From Ophthalmolycus amberensis (taxonomy: Eukaryota; Chordata; Actinopteri; Perciformes; Zoarcidae): a stretch of 64,000 nt of DNA. Under the pieces are notes generated by a model. That model had not been told where the DNA came from, made no database searches, and saw only the letters and a program-made list of their open reading frames with translations. The translations under genes were made by a program, and so were the position numbers. Every line of letters begins with the position of its first letter. Positions within the stretch are counted from its first letter, which is position 1. Below, piece by piece: positions 34,773 to 46,910 of the stretch. The stretch is taken from the NCBI GenBank assembly GCA_024529925.1, contig JAFEUB010000792.1:496001-560000 (forward strand), read 5' to 3'.

Positions 34773-36757
34773 GCAGGACGAATCGAACAGTCCTACATTT
34801 TAATAAACGATTCTGTCAAATGCACGGTTTGAGAAGAATGTCTTTGAAACTGCAGATATGCATCAAGGGAAAATATGACTAAGCCAGCAGCCTTACCCAT
34901 TGTTGCTGAAGCAGGAAAAATACCCTGTCAGTAATTTAGAATGTGAACAATTTGTTAAGATCCGAAAACGATGGCAGCAGAATAATTATTTTTGACAAGT
35001 CGATTGATAGATTGTCAGGCTGTTGACGAATTGCAATAACAAAATCCTGTTTCTGTCAGCCACTTTTGTGTATTACAACTTCCCTTTATATAAATAGGAC
35101 ATGTTTGACATAAAAATTGACATCTGATTTGATACAATGTCATTTACAATATATTTCATATTAAGAGATCTGCACAAATGGCATTTTTTTATGAAAAAGA
35201 GGTTCCTGTCTTATATAGGAATGGTTTATAATATGAATGTTACTGTCATGGCTTTAAGCAAGAGCAATGGATTTGCTGTGGAACTACTAGACAGTGGTGT
35301 GCTACACAACAGCACATACTGAAGTGTATTATATAAAACAATGCTATCACTATGTCAGCAGTTTACCAGTGAAGACTATTTATGTTTGTGATCCAACCAG
35401 TCATATTGATGATTAGCCTCGACTAGGGGTGTTTTTATTCCAATTTTTGGCAAAAGTGCTCGTAAGTGTTTTCTAAAACAACTTGTTCTCACTCACAACT
35501 CATCAAATATCGCTGCTTGGTCAGTGTCCCTCGCTGCTGTACCCCCAGTCAGTCTCAGGGCATGTTGAGCTGCCCTCTCTTCGCTTGTGAGCCATGGTAG
35601 AGAGAAGTAGAGGAGCACATTCAAATACCTATTTTTCTTTGGATAAAAGATCTGATAATTCAACTGCCTTCACTGGATTTCTTTCTTTCTTTTGCAATTT
35701 CTTCAATTTACAGTTTCAGTCGGCAAAATTGGAATTCCAAAAGTCTCTGTTAAATGTTTTTATTGTTATTTAATTCAATTTGTACACATAACCTCAGCAA
35801 TCATCATTCAGAAGGAGTCAAATGAGATTCCCAATAAATGAAACATTAAAACATTTGAAAATGTCTAAATGCTGCTACAACGCTTTAGCCGGATAACATC
35901 AACACTGGATCACAAAGTGCTCCCATAATGAGGACCTGAGCGCCCCCAACGGGACAATTAAGAGCAATGAGAGAGTTGTGCTGACACCGCTGATCTGTAG
36001 AATAATTAACACCTCTGCCCTTCGTGTTATCCCTCAGGAGAGACCTTCTGTACCACAGTGGTGTGTGCGGCTGTTGGAAAATTTTAAACCACATGCAACT
36101 GCACACGTACATTGTTGTGAACTGTTCAAAAACAGACACACTAAAGTAAGGACACCCCAGTCTTGCATGTTTGCTGCCTTTAAATAACATGTAGAGTGAC
36201 ATGTGGAATACACATGCAGATATATTCTGGAGGATTCCTTTAAAAAGGGCAATGGAGCACTTTTAGAGGGTTAGGCTTCATGTGTTGTTTGCTTTGTTAG
36301 TCAGTTCATTCAAGTGGAACTCATCTTGTAGTGTTTCGTGATGAGTTTTGTTTGGTTATATTTAAGCTTAAGCTGCCCATCAGTTATTTTCATAGCTATT
36401 CTGTCCAGTCTGCTTCCTTCAGCAGCAGATAACGGCGAGCAATGCTTTTTAAATTATTCAGCCATTCACCTACTTTTGGTTAAACTTGGATGTGTACTTT
36501 GTAATCAATATGGCAAATGCTTGAGTGAGGTCTGGCAAGTTCAGACTCCATTTCTGTCTAGAGACTCTCCCCCTCCAGTACAGTCGGTGAATGCTGACTC
36601 GCTTCCCCGGACACTGACAGTCGTCCCTCAGTATTATTGAGCAACTTCAGACTGTTGCGCAAATTAGATCTGAACAATTGTTATTTGCAAGTGATTTTTG
36701 TGCCTAGACATCAGCAAACTAGCTACATGTTTTTTTTCATTTACAAATGGGGAATCC
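34773..36757. other. Spacer without recognised genes
   Basis: About 2 kb. 35500-35690 and 35880-36080 are a little GC-richer. Open frames 35885-36252 and 36338-36640 lack domains. Confidence 0.45.
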
Positions 36758-36957
36758 ATCATTTATAAAGTATGAAAACACAATCATGAAACGCATAATA
36801 GACGAGCTTATTAATCAAGAATAAAACATTTATAACTGTTGTGAATTGCATACTAATGAGTGTTAATGTAGGAACAATGCTTTATAAATGATGAATTAAG
36901 TGTTTACTCATACTTAACTAATGCTTCATAGTGTGTATGTCATTATAAAGTGTTACC
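36758..36957. mobile_element. MITE end with GGTAACACTTTA terminus
   Basis: The right end, read on the minus strand, is GGTAACACTTTATAATGACA, a terminus seen in very many fish DNA-transposon MITEs. Inside, ATCATTTATAAAG (36758-36770) is perfectly mirrored by CTTTATAAATGAT (36880-36892). The left terminus was not found, so the copy is probably truncated on the left. Superfamily left open. Confidence 0.6.
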
Positions 36958-37418
36958 CAAATTACTGTTGAAAATATTCCTCCCCAATACCAAGTTTGTC
37001 ACAATTCTGAATATGTCCATATTTATTTCTTTTGCACATTTGGGAGGTAGGGTGAGGGGGGAACTTTAATTGCCATTTGATAAAAGCAGGATGAATTTGT
37101 GAGCTTTTGAATAGAGGAAAATTCTCTTTGAGTAATTGTTAGTGTCAGCCACAAGAATAGGCCAGAATGGTATGATAACTCATATTCTCAGACCTTTACA
37201 ATCACACAGTAAAAAGAAAGGCAGACTTTATCACTGACGACCCTTCACCACTGCTTTCAGCTACTCCCATCAGGCAGCCGCTTTATCGAAGCCCTGGCCA
37301 AAAAGAGAACTTCACAAAACTTTCCCACTGCAATATCCATTTCAAACAAGGCCAAAAAAGGGTCACTATTTTTAATGCACACTTCCTCTTTAGTCATTCA
37401 TATGATTGTTTGGGTTTT
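36958..37418. other. Spacer, no gene recognised
   Basis: Nothing recognisable. 37235-37330 has moderate complexity and may be conserved non-coding DNA, but this cannot be tested from one sequence. Confidence 0.4.
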
Positions 37419-37909
37419 AATGGCATTTCAATCAGGAGAGACTTGTTTTATAATTTAACAATGATTTATTATACAAGCTTCAAATATGCAAAGTGCAAAG
37501 TCTTTGGCGATTGGACTCCATCCGGAAGTACTATCACCGAGGGCAGGGATACAGAGGTCCAATAGGCCTAATCCCCCCTGGAGTCCAGACACTGGTGGTG
37601 GTGGTGAAAGGAGTTGTTGCCATCTGATGATGAATCAGGAGCCTGACTGTGCTGCTGACTGGAGGCGACTGGGGTGGAGGCGGGTCGCATCTGCTTAACG
37701 CTGAAATGACAACTGACAGCAGCAGAGAGGAGAACACTTTAAAGTTTGACAGCAACGAGCTGATTGGCTTAAGGAAACTGTGTGCCGAATCTGGTTGGTT
37801 GCTTAACCGTGCACGCCCCCAATCAGCTGATAGAGTAATTACAAGGAGAGGAGAGACAGAGATCACAAGCGAATGTCTTCCTGACTGAACTTGCGCATGA
37901 GCTACATTT
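37419..37909 (-). repeat. Unclassified dispersed repeat, copy B
   Basis: About 491 bp homologous to 21597-22027 and longer by an internal block of about 60 bp (around 37730-37850). Minus-strand sense is inferred from ATAATAAATCATTGTTAAAT near the low-coordinate end. The minus frame 37534-37917 (127 codons) spans the repeat, but copy A does not keep it open, which argues against coding. It contains CCAATCAGC-type words (CCAAT box or its complement) that would fit a promoter or LTR. Confidence 0.75.
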
Positions 37910-40300
37910 CCTTTCATTTTGTCTGTGAGCCCCTAACTGTAGACAATTTTCTATCATGTTTATTCTTGAATCTTTGAAACCTGTATGCATGACAAAAAAG
38001 AACAGCTTCAGTTCCCCCAGGTACCCGATGCCTCCTTGTTAAATTAGCAAATTATATTCCCACTATTTTCTTGCCATTCTACTTATTAGAATGGTTGGAA
38101 AATGAAGGAGGGATATAGCCGAAACACCGTGAAGCACGTTTTTCTTTTCTTGTGCTAATCACAATCTTCTTGAAGGATAGAGTGAGAAAGGGGGTGGGGC
38201 GCAAAGAGAGAAGTTGTGGGGAGATTTAAGAGGACCCTTGGCAGCAGCTTCAAGCGTCATACTGTAGAATAAAGTGAGGGGGTAATGTGGCTAGGCTGAG
38301 CAGGTGAGGAGCACTGAGATCAGCCTAGAGGAGAGATAATTACACAGAAGCACAGGGATTACCATGATTCTAGATGGAAGTGGAAAAGCCATGCAAAGCA
38401 TATTATTACGATGAGAGGAAGTAGAACTAGATCTTTATGTAATTTATCCTCTGTGGCAGCATGAGAGGAGAGGATTGAGGAACTTATTTGTCCCTGTAGT
38501 TCAAGGTATTAAAAAGGCATAAAAAACAAGCAGGGAGACATCAAAAGGTGTCATCCCACAAAAAGGGGCTCCAACCATATACCACGAGTGCCACAAGATC
38601 AGTAAACAGATCTGTTAAACAGTGAGATCACTCAATTTACATACGCTTTTTCTGTATTCGTTTTTTTTTATGAAATATTTATACAGAAATAGTAATTATT
38701 TTTTACCAGTCATTGATGTGAGTGTTAATATTAAGTGTTATGCCTACTAATCACATTCATCTATACAGAATGCTGAGGGATTAAAAAATGCATACATAAT
38801 GAAATATACATACAGGAATACATACGTAATATGTGTTTAAATATTCATGTGTGATTTTGCCTAGTATCCTGTGGTTTCTCACATTAAGAGCCAAAAGCCG
38901 AGAAGCTATGATACCATGAAACATGCTTTTGCTCAGAAGAAGGGAACAAGCTTTCACACTTGTATACAGGCATGGTCTAATTTAGACAATATGCCCTGTT
39001 TATCGAGTCGCCTGGCTCATATAGCAGAGAATTAGTGTGCCATTACACGTTCCTGCCAGCTGTGTTTTTGTCGGCATGTAATTAGCCATAGTAGGTAAAT
39101 TAGTCTCAGAGGAGTGTGTGCTCTTCATGCCCTGGCATTGTGTAACAGACTTGTAGGACAGAATATGTTGATTTATTACATATTATAATCCTTATAAGAG
39201 GTATTGCCGCATTGTTTGGAACATTATTATTATCAATATATTATATAATTGAAAACAAAAGGAAACAACCCCTCTCTGGACATTTTTCGACAGCACTCAC
39301 AGAGAGCCAGTTGAAATGAAAACAGTACAACAGTACTCTTCAGCTTGCAAGACACAGAGAGAAACTCACTCACAGTGGTTCTCTGATTTCAAAAGACAAA
39401 AAATGAAATGGTATAGAGCATTGTTTTATTCATGATGGAAGATACCTCTGACAGGGACAAACTTATAAACGTGTTCAATAAAAACATTTGATATTGTGAT
39501 AGAGTGGCAATAAGAGATATTGCAAACTAGTATTGGAAGTGTACAAAGAAAAGCAGGAGAGCATGGCGCATTGTGAAACTCTCTACAAAACTTCTACATC
39601 AGGTAGAGTAAAGGTTATGCCTCAACAAAAGCTCCATGACATCAAAGTTTGTGAAATATGTTGTTGCCCTAAAAATGTCGCCAAAGTCCTTGAACTCCAT
39701 CCTAAACAGAGATTGTGAGGTGGATAAATATGCCTTCATTTTTCATCCCCTGTCTTGCCAAGGCAAGCAAACTACCCTCCATTTGCTAAGGTCTTTGCCA
39801 ATAAAGACAGATATTTGATATCTTAAGATAACACAAATGATATTACCCAGAAGCCATAACTGAGTCCTGTCAGAGAGGAGACGGAGTGAGTGATTGCCCC
39901 CAGATATGCAAGAGCTGATCTATCCCATTAGGCTTTGGTGTAGGCGCAAGCCCTGAGCTTGTGCCGCTGAGGCTCACTAGCGGTTATTGCCTGACATGAG
40001 AAAACTTCTTCAAGCGTAAAGTGTCAGAAAGTAGGATTGATGCTTCTGCTCATTATTGCTTCTGCATTTTGGGATGAGAAAGGTAATATTAGCTTTAAAA
40101 AAAAACATCTTAAAGCGATGTGATTGATATTTCTGGGGACCTTGTGGCCGTTTAGACTTCAACTGATAAAAAAAAGATACCAGGGTAAAGAAAATGAATG
40201 ATCATTTGGAAGAGGAAAACATAATATAACATAAAATAGCATCCATGTAATTATTTCAGTAATCAGTGAGAGACAAAACAATTGTAAAACCGCTTTGATG
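37910..40300. other. Spacer with candidate conserved non-coding patches
   Basis: No gene or TE recognised. The patch 39000-39130 combines GAATTAGTG, TGTAATTAGCC and AAATTAGTC (homeodomain-type cores) with a CCAGCTGTG E-box in balanced-complexity sequence, and 39895-40020 is similar in texture. Confidence 0.35.
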
Positions 40301-40337
40301 TACACACACACACACATACGGAGAGAGAGAGAGATAG
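40301..40337. repeat. Compound CA/GA microsatellite
   Basis: TACACACACACACACATACG followed by six GA units and GATAGAC. Confidence 0.9.
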
Positions 40338-40517
40338 ACCTATGCATAGTACATACATTATGGGACATATTTTGGTAGTATAAATGAGTGCTGGCTATTG
40401 GGAGCTCTCAGGAGTGTTATGGCCAATTTATCCGCTTGATGTGGTCCACCCTCTGTGGCCTTCAACATTTTACAGCACTACCTCAAAAGTATTGTTTGTT
40501 TCTGATGTACAGAATGG

Positions 40518-41077
40518 TTGGAGTTGGTTGTGGATTACAGGAAGAACGTAGCCCCACCAGCCCCTATCACCCTGTGTGGCTCCCCCGTCGACGTGGTGGA
40601 GTCCTTCCGCTTCCTGGGCTCCATCATATCCCAGGACCTCAAGTGGGAGCTGAACATCAGCTCCATCACGAAGAAGGCTCAGCAGAGGATGTACTTCCTG
40701 AGGCAGCTGAAGAAATTCAACCTGCCAAAGACAATGTTGGTGCATTTCTACACAGCCATCATTGAGTCCATCCTCTGCTCCTCCATCACGGTCTGGTACG
40801 CTGCTGCCACCGCCAAGGACAAGGGCAGACTGCAGCGCATCATTCGCTCTGCTGAGAAGGTGATTGGCTGCAATCTGCATTCCCTCCAAGACCTGTTCGC
40901 TTCAAGGACCCTGAAGCGAGCACGAAAGATTGTTGCCGACCCCTCTCACCCTGGACATGATCTATTCGTGCCCCTCCCATCTGGCAGGAGGCTGCGGTCC
41001 ATCAGACCTCACGCCACACAAACAGTTTCTTCCCATCGGCAGTCGGGCTCGTTAACAGAGCCCGGGTCCCCCACTGA
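40518..41077 (+). pseudogene. LINE reverse-transcriptase C-terminal half
   Basis: The open frame starts ELVVDYRKN (residues 2-10), then has ITLCGSPVDVVESFRFLGSI (17-36, RT motif E region), ISSITKKAQQRMYFLRQLKK (47-66), IIESILCSSITVWYAAATA and DPSHPGHDLF...PSGRRLRSI. After RPHATQT the frame changes: the open frame runs on to 41156 without family similarity. The family's true C-terminus, NSFFPSAVGLVNRARVPH then TGA at 41075-41077, is readable one frame over, so a single-base indel lies near 41015-41025. The catalytic palm (motifs A-C) and the endonuclease are missing. The overlapping frame 40388-40765 and the minus frame 40470-40889 are shadows. Confidence 0.82.
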
Positions 41078-41307
41078 CTCTGGCATCCCCAGGACATTTC
41101 TTTCTGGTCTCTTTCCTTCTGGTCTCTCCCCCGCACATCCGCGTCTCTCTATTTAAACACACTCGTCACTTTTAACATTCATACACTTCACTTGGTTTAC
41201 AGTCCTGTTATCTGTTTTTGTGTGCACTTTATTCCATATCCTATATTACATATCTTATTGTACATTTCAAATATGTTTCTATTTCCTGCACTGTGCTGAC
41301 TGTTTTT

Positions 41308-41381
41308 GATAGTTAAATGTTATTTGATAGTTAAGTGTTATTTGATCGTTTATGTTATTTTGATAGTTAAATGTTATTGTT
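41308..41381 (+). repeat. 18-bp minisatellite in the LINE 3' UTR
   Basis: Four units: GATAGTTAAATGTTATTT, GATAGTTAAGTGTTATTT, GATCGTTTATGTTATTTT and GATAGTTAAATGTTATTGTT. Units 1 and 2 differ at one base. Confidence 0.93.
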
Positions 41382-41467
41382 GAATGTTATGCACCTTCCG
41401 CCATGACAAATTCCTTGCAGGTGAAAACTTGCTTGGCAATAAACGGTTCTGATTCTGATTCTGATTC

Positions 41468-43909
41468 AGTACAATATGATCTGTGCAGAGTGGACAAGAA
41501 AGGTCATCGACAAGATGATTGCAGGAAAAATGCTTTCTTTAAGTTAATCAAAATAATATTAAAAATATAACATGTCAGTCATGACTTACAATATAGATGG
41601 TCCCAGATTCATTGTTGCTCTTTGACTTCCCACATTACATACTATACACTGGCTTAAGGTGCCTTTCTTTGTGAGAAGGAATCAAGGTATCTGCAATAAT
41701 TGAAGTAACAACAGCCAACTTGTGTCATGATTGCTGCTGACTTTTTTCCAAATTTTGCCATTGTGGTTCTTGTAATGGGGGGGGACAGCAGACATCTGCA
41801 GACTTCTTCAACCCTCGCCAAGTCAGACTGAAACAATTTGGATGGAGATAGGATTCCTGTAAGAAAATAAGTATGACCTTTTTAAGTATATTATCTCAGA
41901 CGGGGGTCTGGGCGCTACCATGATGTTTTTGACCATTTATTGAAATATTCCCCACAAATCTACATTGAACAAAATCATAAACTGGCCTTGGATAAAAAAT
42001 ACACTTCAACCTTGGTCTTTCTCAAAGGGCAAGACTGACTTGTTGTAACAGCACCTCCAATTCATTTAGATTAAAAGTACCCTTCACAGTAGATACGGAC
42101 TTAAATACTTCACAGTTAAAGGCATACTAACTACTATCACATTTCACTCTATTTCATTGAGGTGATCAATGTAAGTGTGAAAATAGGCCAGACCAGGACC
42201 CATGTAATTTGTTAAAATACATTACCATTGTAACTCAGGTGTGCTACCCCAGTCGAAAAAAACAAAAACATTACTTATAATAGAAATCCTTAAAATGAAT
42301 CTACTCTATCTATGATCCCATGAATATGCATACGTAATTAATTTTCTATTAAAGTTGCATAATGGCGATTGGCTTTCAAACTACTTGTAATATCACAGAT
42401 GTGTACACACAGATTTAAGGTGGACACAGACAAAACAGCCTTCAAGTATAGAAATACATACATGATTCTGCACAATGAAGATCTGTATCTAAGTGTAGTA
42501 ACAAAAGGCAAAACAGATTTTTGGGTGGATGGGACTTTTAAATACATCTAAATCCATATCAATAGAAATAAAGAGCTTCTGTTGATATAAAATATTAACT
42601 GATCCTCAAGTGTCCCCCTGTTGGTCAGATGACACTTCCGCTAACATTGTTCACACAGCTTTCTTTTTATAATCCATTATGTTACCTGTTATAAATAGCA
42701 GCCACATATACTTAGATGTGTGAATACATTCTGGTGAATGTGGGGTTTTTAAACCACAACAACAACGTCAATGGTCTTTCTCGACATTGTGTCAGACACC
42801 GTTGGAGCCACATGCTGTCTACCAACCAAAGATAACAAAGACAGATGGGAGGTGGAAGGAAGGCCCAGGGGACAGGCCTTATGTCTCAGTTTCACTGCGA
42901 CATTGGCACGTGTGCGCTTGGTATTGTCACCATTGTTCACTAACACAGTGTGCATCAGCTGACCAGAAAACTGCATCACTATCCTGTCTCAGAGCTATTG
43001 ATCTTGAGTTAAAGGCCTCACGGTATTTTAACGGATGAAGGGGTTTCCTTGGCAATCTTTTGCAGTGAGAGGGGCCCCAGTGACCCTGGTGTGTGGAAGT
43101 TGCATCATTCAAACACACAAAAGTGCAGCTTACATTTCCACCAATCACATCATGACATCACATGGTGTTTTGCCAATTAAATATCTTTGAATGTATACAG
43201 GTTTTCTTTATTTATTTCCTGCATGATAAGCCTTTTCTATCACTAACTGCCTGGATATTGAGAAAAGACTTTATGAAATTAAATTATCTAACAAAAGGTA
43301 AAAATCAAGGGCATTCAAAATCTAGAAAAGAGTTTTGGAAATGAATTGTAAGGCAAAGGCTGTTCATCTTTTGATGAATTGTTCAACCTACTTTTGTATA
43401 CGTCTATCTGTTTTGTGTGCATTTGAATAATTAACACTATTTTTGGTCAAGCAACACATTGGCTAAAACCTGCCTAGAGATAAATGCTTTCAATAGAAAT
43501 TATATACAGAGTATTTGTATGTGTTACATTAGAGGAATGTTGCTTTCATTGGGAAATGAAAATAATAATAATTACGTTCAGATTACTTTAAAGTATTTTT
43601 ATTCAATGGTTTGGCACTCAAAGTATCTCAAAATCATTACTTTGACCAAGGCTGCCTGTTTGTATTTGAAAACCAAATTGTTGTTATAAATACATCCGCC
43701 TCTCTTTTTCCTGTCCTTGTTGATGGTCAAAACTGTTAAATTTGAATTCCTCAATGGAAAATGTATGGGCGTATTCAATAGGCAGGCAGCTGGGTTAAAG
43801 AGCAATACAAGCAGCTTGGGTATTGAGGAAGCTGATAAAGGAAACCCCTCTGAATGGGAGGGGTTGGCCCGCTGGACTGCTTTCCATTGTTAACCATCTG
43901 TAAGTGTGC
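41468..43909. other. AT-rich spacer
   Basis: About 2.4 kb with no recognised gene, RNA or TE end. Open frames 42338-42551 and 42749-43148 occur on both strands over the same bases, as expected by chance. Confidence 0.5.
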
Positions 43910-43943
<34 letters not shown>

Positions 43944-43963
43944 TACACACACACACACACACA
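43910..43963. repeat. Interrupted (CA)n microsatellite
   Basis: CA dinucleotides broken by ATATACACATA in the middle. Produces artefactual HTHTHT and VCVCVC frames. Confidence 0.95.
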
Positions 43964-46910
43964 ACGTTTGGGCTCGAGCCAGGGGGTGGTGTCAATAGAT
44001 TCATTGGGGGATGGGCAATTTCTACCGTTGGGAGTAATTATTCTGCTGAAGGTTGTTACATGGCCTTTTTAAAAGGAGGGGGTTGTGTGCTGGGAGGTCA
44101 CTTAAGGAAATTGAATTAATTTCAGTTGGTGGAAGGGAAAGTTGTCGTTCGGAATTGATAGATGCGATTGAGGATATTTCGAAAGTAAACAATGGAATTT
44201 GGATATCACATGTGTTATGGGTGATCATAAATTAAAAAAAACACAGAAGAAACATTAGCGAAATAAATGTATTGCTGGAAAGTGTAATTGCAGGACAAAA
44301 AAAACAACCTTAAATATTAATGATATTCATCAAATTGATTTCAAATAATGCTTAACACTGATTGGGTCATCCGATGAGACATCACCTTTTTCAAACTGAG
44401 CACAGCCTACTTCAAACCAGTGAGAAGAGCCCAGACCACAGACACAGACATATCTTAATTAAGGTTTGTTGTTAATATATGCATTTCTATAAATCAAGGT
44501 AAATATGTATTTTGATTAATTTACACTACAAACTATTTTAATTGTTTAACAGAACACTTTGTGGTCATGCACAATCACATTAGTTAGAGTAAAAAGCCGT
44601 AGTTATACTGTTTGCTTGTGAGTTTTAAGTTTGCAGAAAAACACACTGAAATGTGCAGGTGCAGGTTTATCAAATCTGATTGGACATGCCAACCCTTCCC
44701 TGCTGGCTGAATAAATGGCCGTCATACCGACAGCAGGGTGAGAAGGTTACAAGGCTCAGCCTGTGTTCACACTCACACTGTGCGTTAGGCAAGGCCAGGG
44801 CAACTGAGCATGATTGACCTCACACAAAACTACAAGCAGACAAACAATGTAAGCCATGTCACCTGATTGCACTAGCTACGGTGGCTTTTTTAGTGTGAGC
44901 TTCCAAAAAGGCACACACACACACGTGTTCAATTGGTGCAGAATGGGCCGAATGTCTTTTCTTGTAAACCAGAAAATAGCGAGAATAGAGCATTTTTCTT
45001 CCTGTCCCCATCAGGAACTACTGGAATTGCTAACTTGAGCTACAGTTTCTGAATCTTGGTGGAGACACTCCTCTCCATGGGGAAGTCAGACAATTCAACC
45101 TAATACATCAAAGAGGACCTGCCACTGGCTGGCCGCATTACATTACAGGACAATACAGACAGTAAAGACTGATCTGCTGGGAGCATTTGTAGCAAACAGA
45201 ACAACAGAGTCATAGGTTTCAACATGGACTGTTGAGTTTTTAATACATCCATAATTATGGTATCGTGAATTGCACCCAGAAACCATCTTCTTGGAAGAAG
45301 TTACAGAGATGTTTATGTATGAATGTGCAGTCCTGAGGGCTGAGTAACTCAAAAGGAGTCCAGAGCTTTTATACCCACCATGCTCCCTGGACTTTCTAGC
45401 AGGGCCCCTGCCTTGGGATGTTTGTTGTTGTTTAATGTGTCTTGAGAAAATGCTCAGTGGTAACACGGTGGCAAAATACTTGGCAAAAGGGGGTCTGATC
45501 AGGGGGGAATAGGGTGAATGTCTGGGTGTGTTATGCCATCCAGGTTAAAGTTCTTGCTGGCAGGTGAAAAGAAGCAGTTGGCAGCAGAGTGCGAAGCAGG
45601 AAAATTGGCCATTTCAAAAGTAGAAAGTAGAAAGTGGGAGAAGATCAACAAAAAGGAAAAGAAAATTGAAATAAAACTATGTGAACAGTCTCCACTGTGT
45701 GCTGTTGACTATCATTTTACAAACATGGAAGCTGTGTAGCATTATGAGTCATGTGTCATGTCACTGTGAGACCATTTTGTTTCACATAAGCGCAGCAGTT
45801 TGTGTGTGTTTTTTGCAGCAGTCTGGGGTCAGATGATTTTCAACCGGTTTTGCAATATGGAGGTTTTCAAGCGCCCGGAGTTCCCCGCTCATTGTATGAG
45901 GTATTCCAAAAATGTTATCTCGTCAAAGACTATTTGTATATGACTAATTTCTCCCGTTGGATGAGAGGAGGTAGACTCTGCTTACATCTACGATGCTTGG
46001 TGGTCAAACAGTCAAAGCTGATGGACAATGTTTCCCTAATGTTGAAATTTTGAATGTTATAATGCCGGACATATCTGGCCAGAGAATTGTTTCATAGCTG
46101 CTCTTTACATTCCTCCTGATATAAATTCAATATAAATTGCCCTACAAGAATACACTAATGTTTTTGTTTTGTTTTGTCATGTTTGTCTTGTTTAGCACAA
46201 TGTATAAAGCCCCAGTCAAAGATAACAGATATCACAACAGTGGTTATCAACTGTCTTTGATTGCCCAGTTTTTTGTCCTTTTTTTGCGTATTCCCATAAA
46301 AGGGTTTTTTGGACTCTTTATTTTACCAAATGGACCGATTGAGTGCTTGTAATTGACTACGTCCGCATGTGAAGAAAAAAGCGTATTATAGCAAAAAGCA
46401 ACAATGTAGTTATTTTTGGCCAAATCAAAGTGAAATACATTTTATTAATTGAATATTATCTGTGATAAATACCAATAGACGAATGCATTTTCTAAACTGT
46501 ATTATATTAGCTGCAGTACCAATAGTGTTAATTAAAAGAACTTCAGCAATCGGAACCAACTAATGAAAAAAATCCAAAGTGGTAACGTTATTGTATGTTT
46601 TGAAGGAATTATTCCACATTTCATTTACAAGTAAACGTCATTGAGAATATATCAAACAATCAGTGAATGTTGCCTGAGATTTTAGAGAAGGCCTCTGCTC
46701 CAGCCAATGTGGGCAAATGGCCAGGGAACACTACAAACATATCCAGTTCTTCAGTAAGAGCAAGACCAACCTTGCAAAGTGAATTTAACAGTATTTGGTC
46801 CCTAAACACTTTGCCCCGAACCTCTTACAATTGTTGCACCTGGGTCCAGGTAAGCTTTTTATAGCCAGATTCCATCCAGAACTCTGAACATAAACTGGTC
46901 TAGACCAGGG
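43964..46910. other. Spacer without recognised genes
   Basis: About 2.9 kb. A short CA run lies at about 44911-44924. Small open frames have no domains. Confidence 0.5.

Larger units (their letters stand above)
40518..41467 (+). mobile_element. 5'-truncated Rex1-like LINE
   Basis: A plus-strand LINE 3' half: coding from 40518 to about 41077, then about 390 bp of 3' untranslated region. That region ends with AATAAA (41438-41443) and the hexamer tail TTCTGATTCTGATTCTGATTC-type run (41447-41467, TGATTC units), the usual terminus of this fish LINE group. The 3' UTR holds an 18-bp minisatellite (41308-41381). The words GTACAGAATG (40508-40517) and GTACAATATG (41469-41478) are similar and could be a worn TSD, which would place the truncation exactly where LINE homology starts. 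Confidence 0.82.

Noticed and set aside
40388..40889. Plus and minus open frames overlapping the LINE
   Set aside because: They are alternative-frame and antisense shadows of the reverse-transcriptase sequence.
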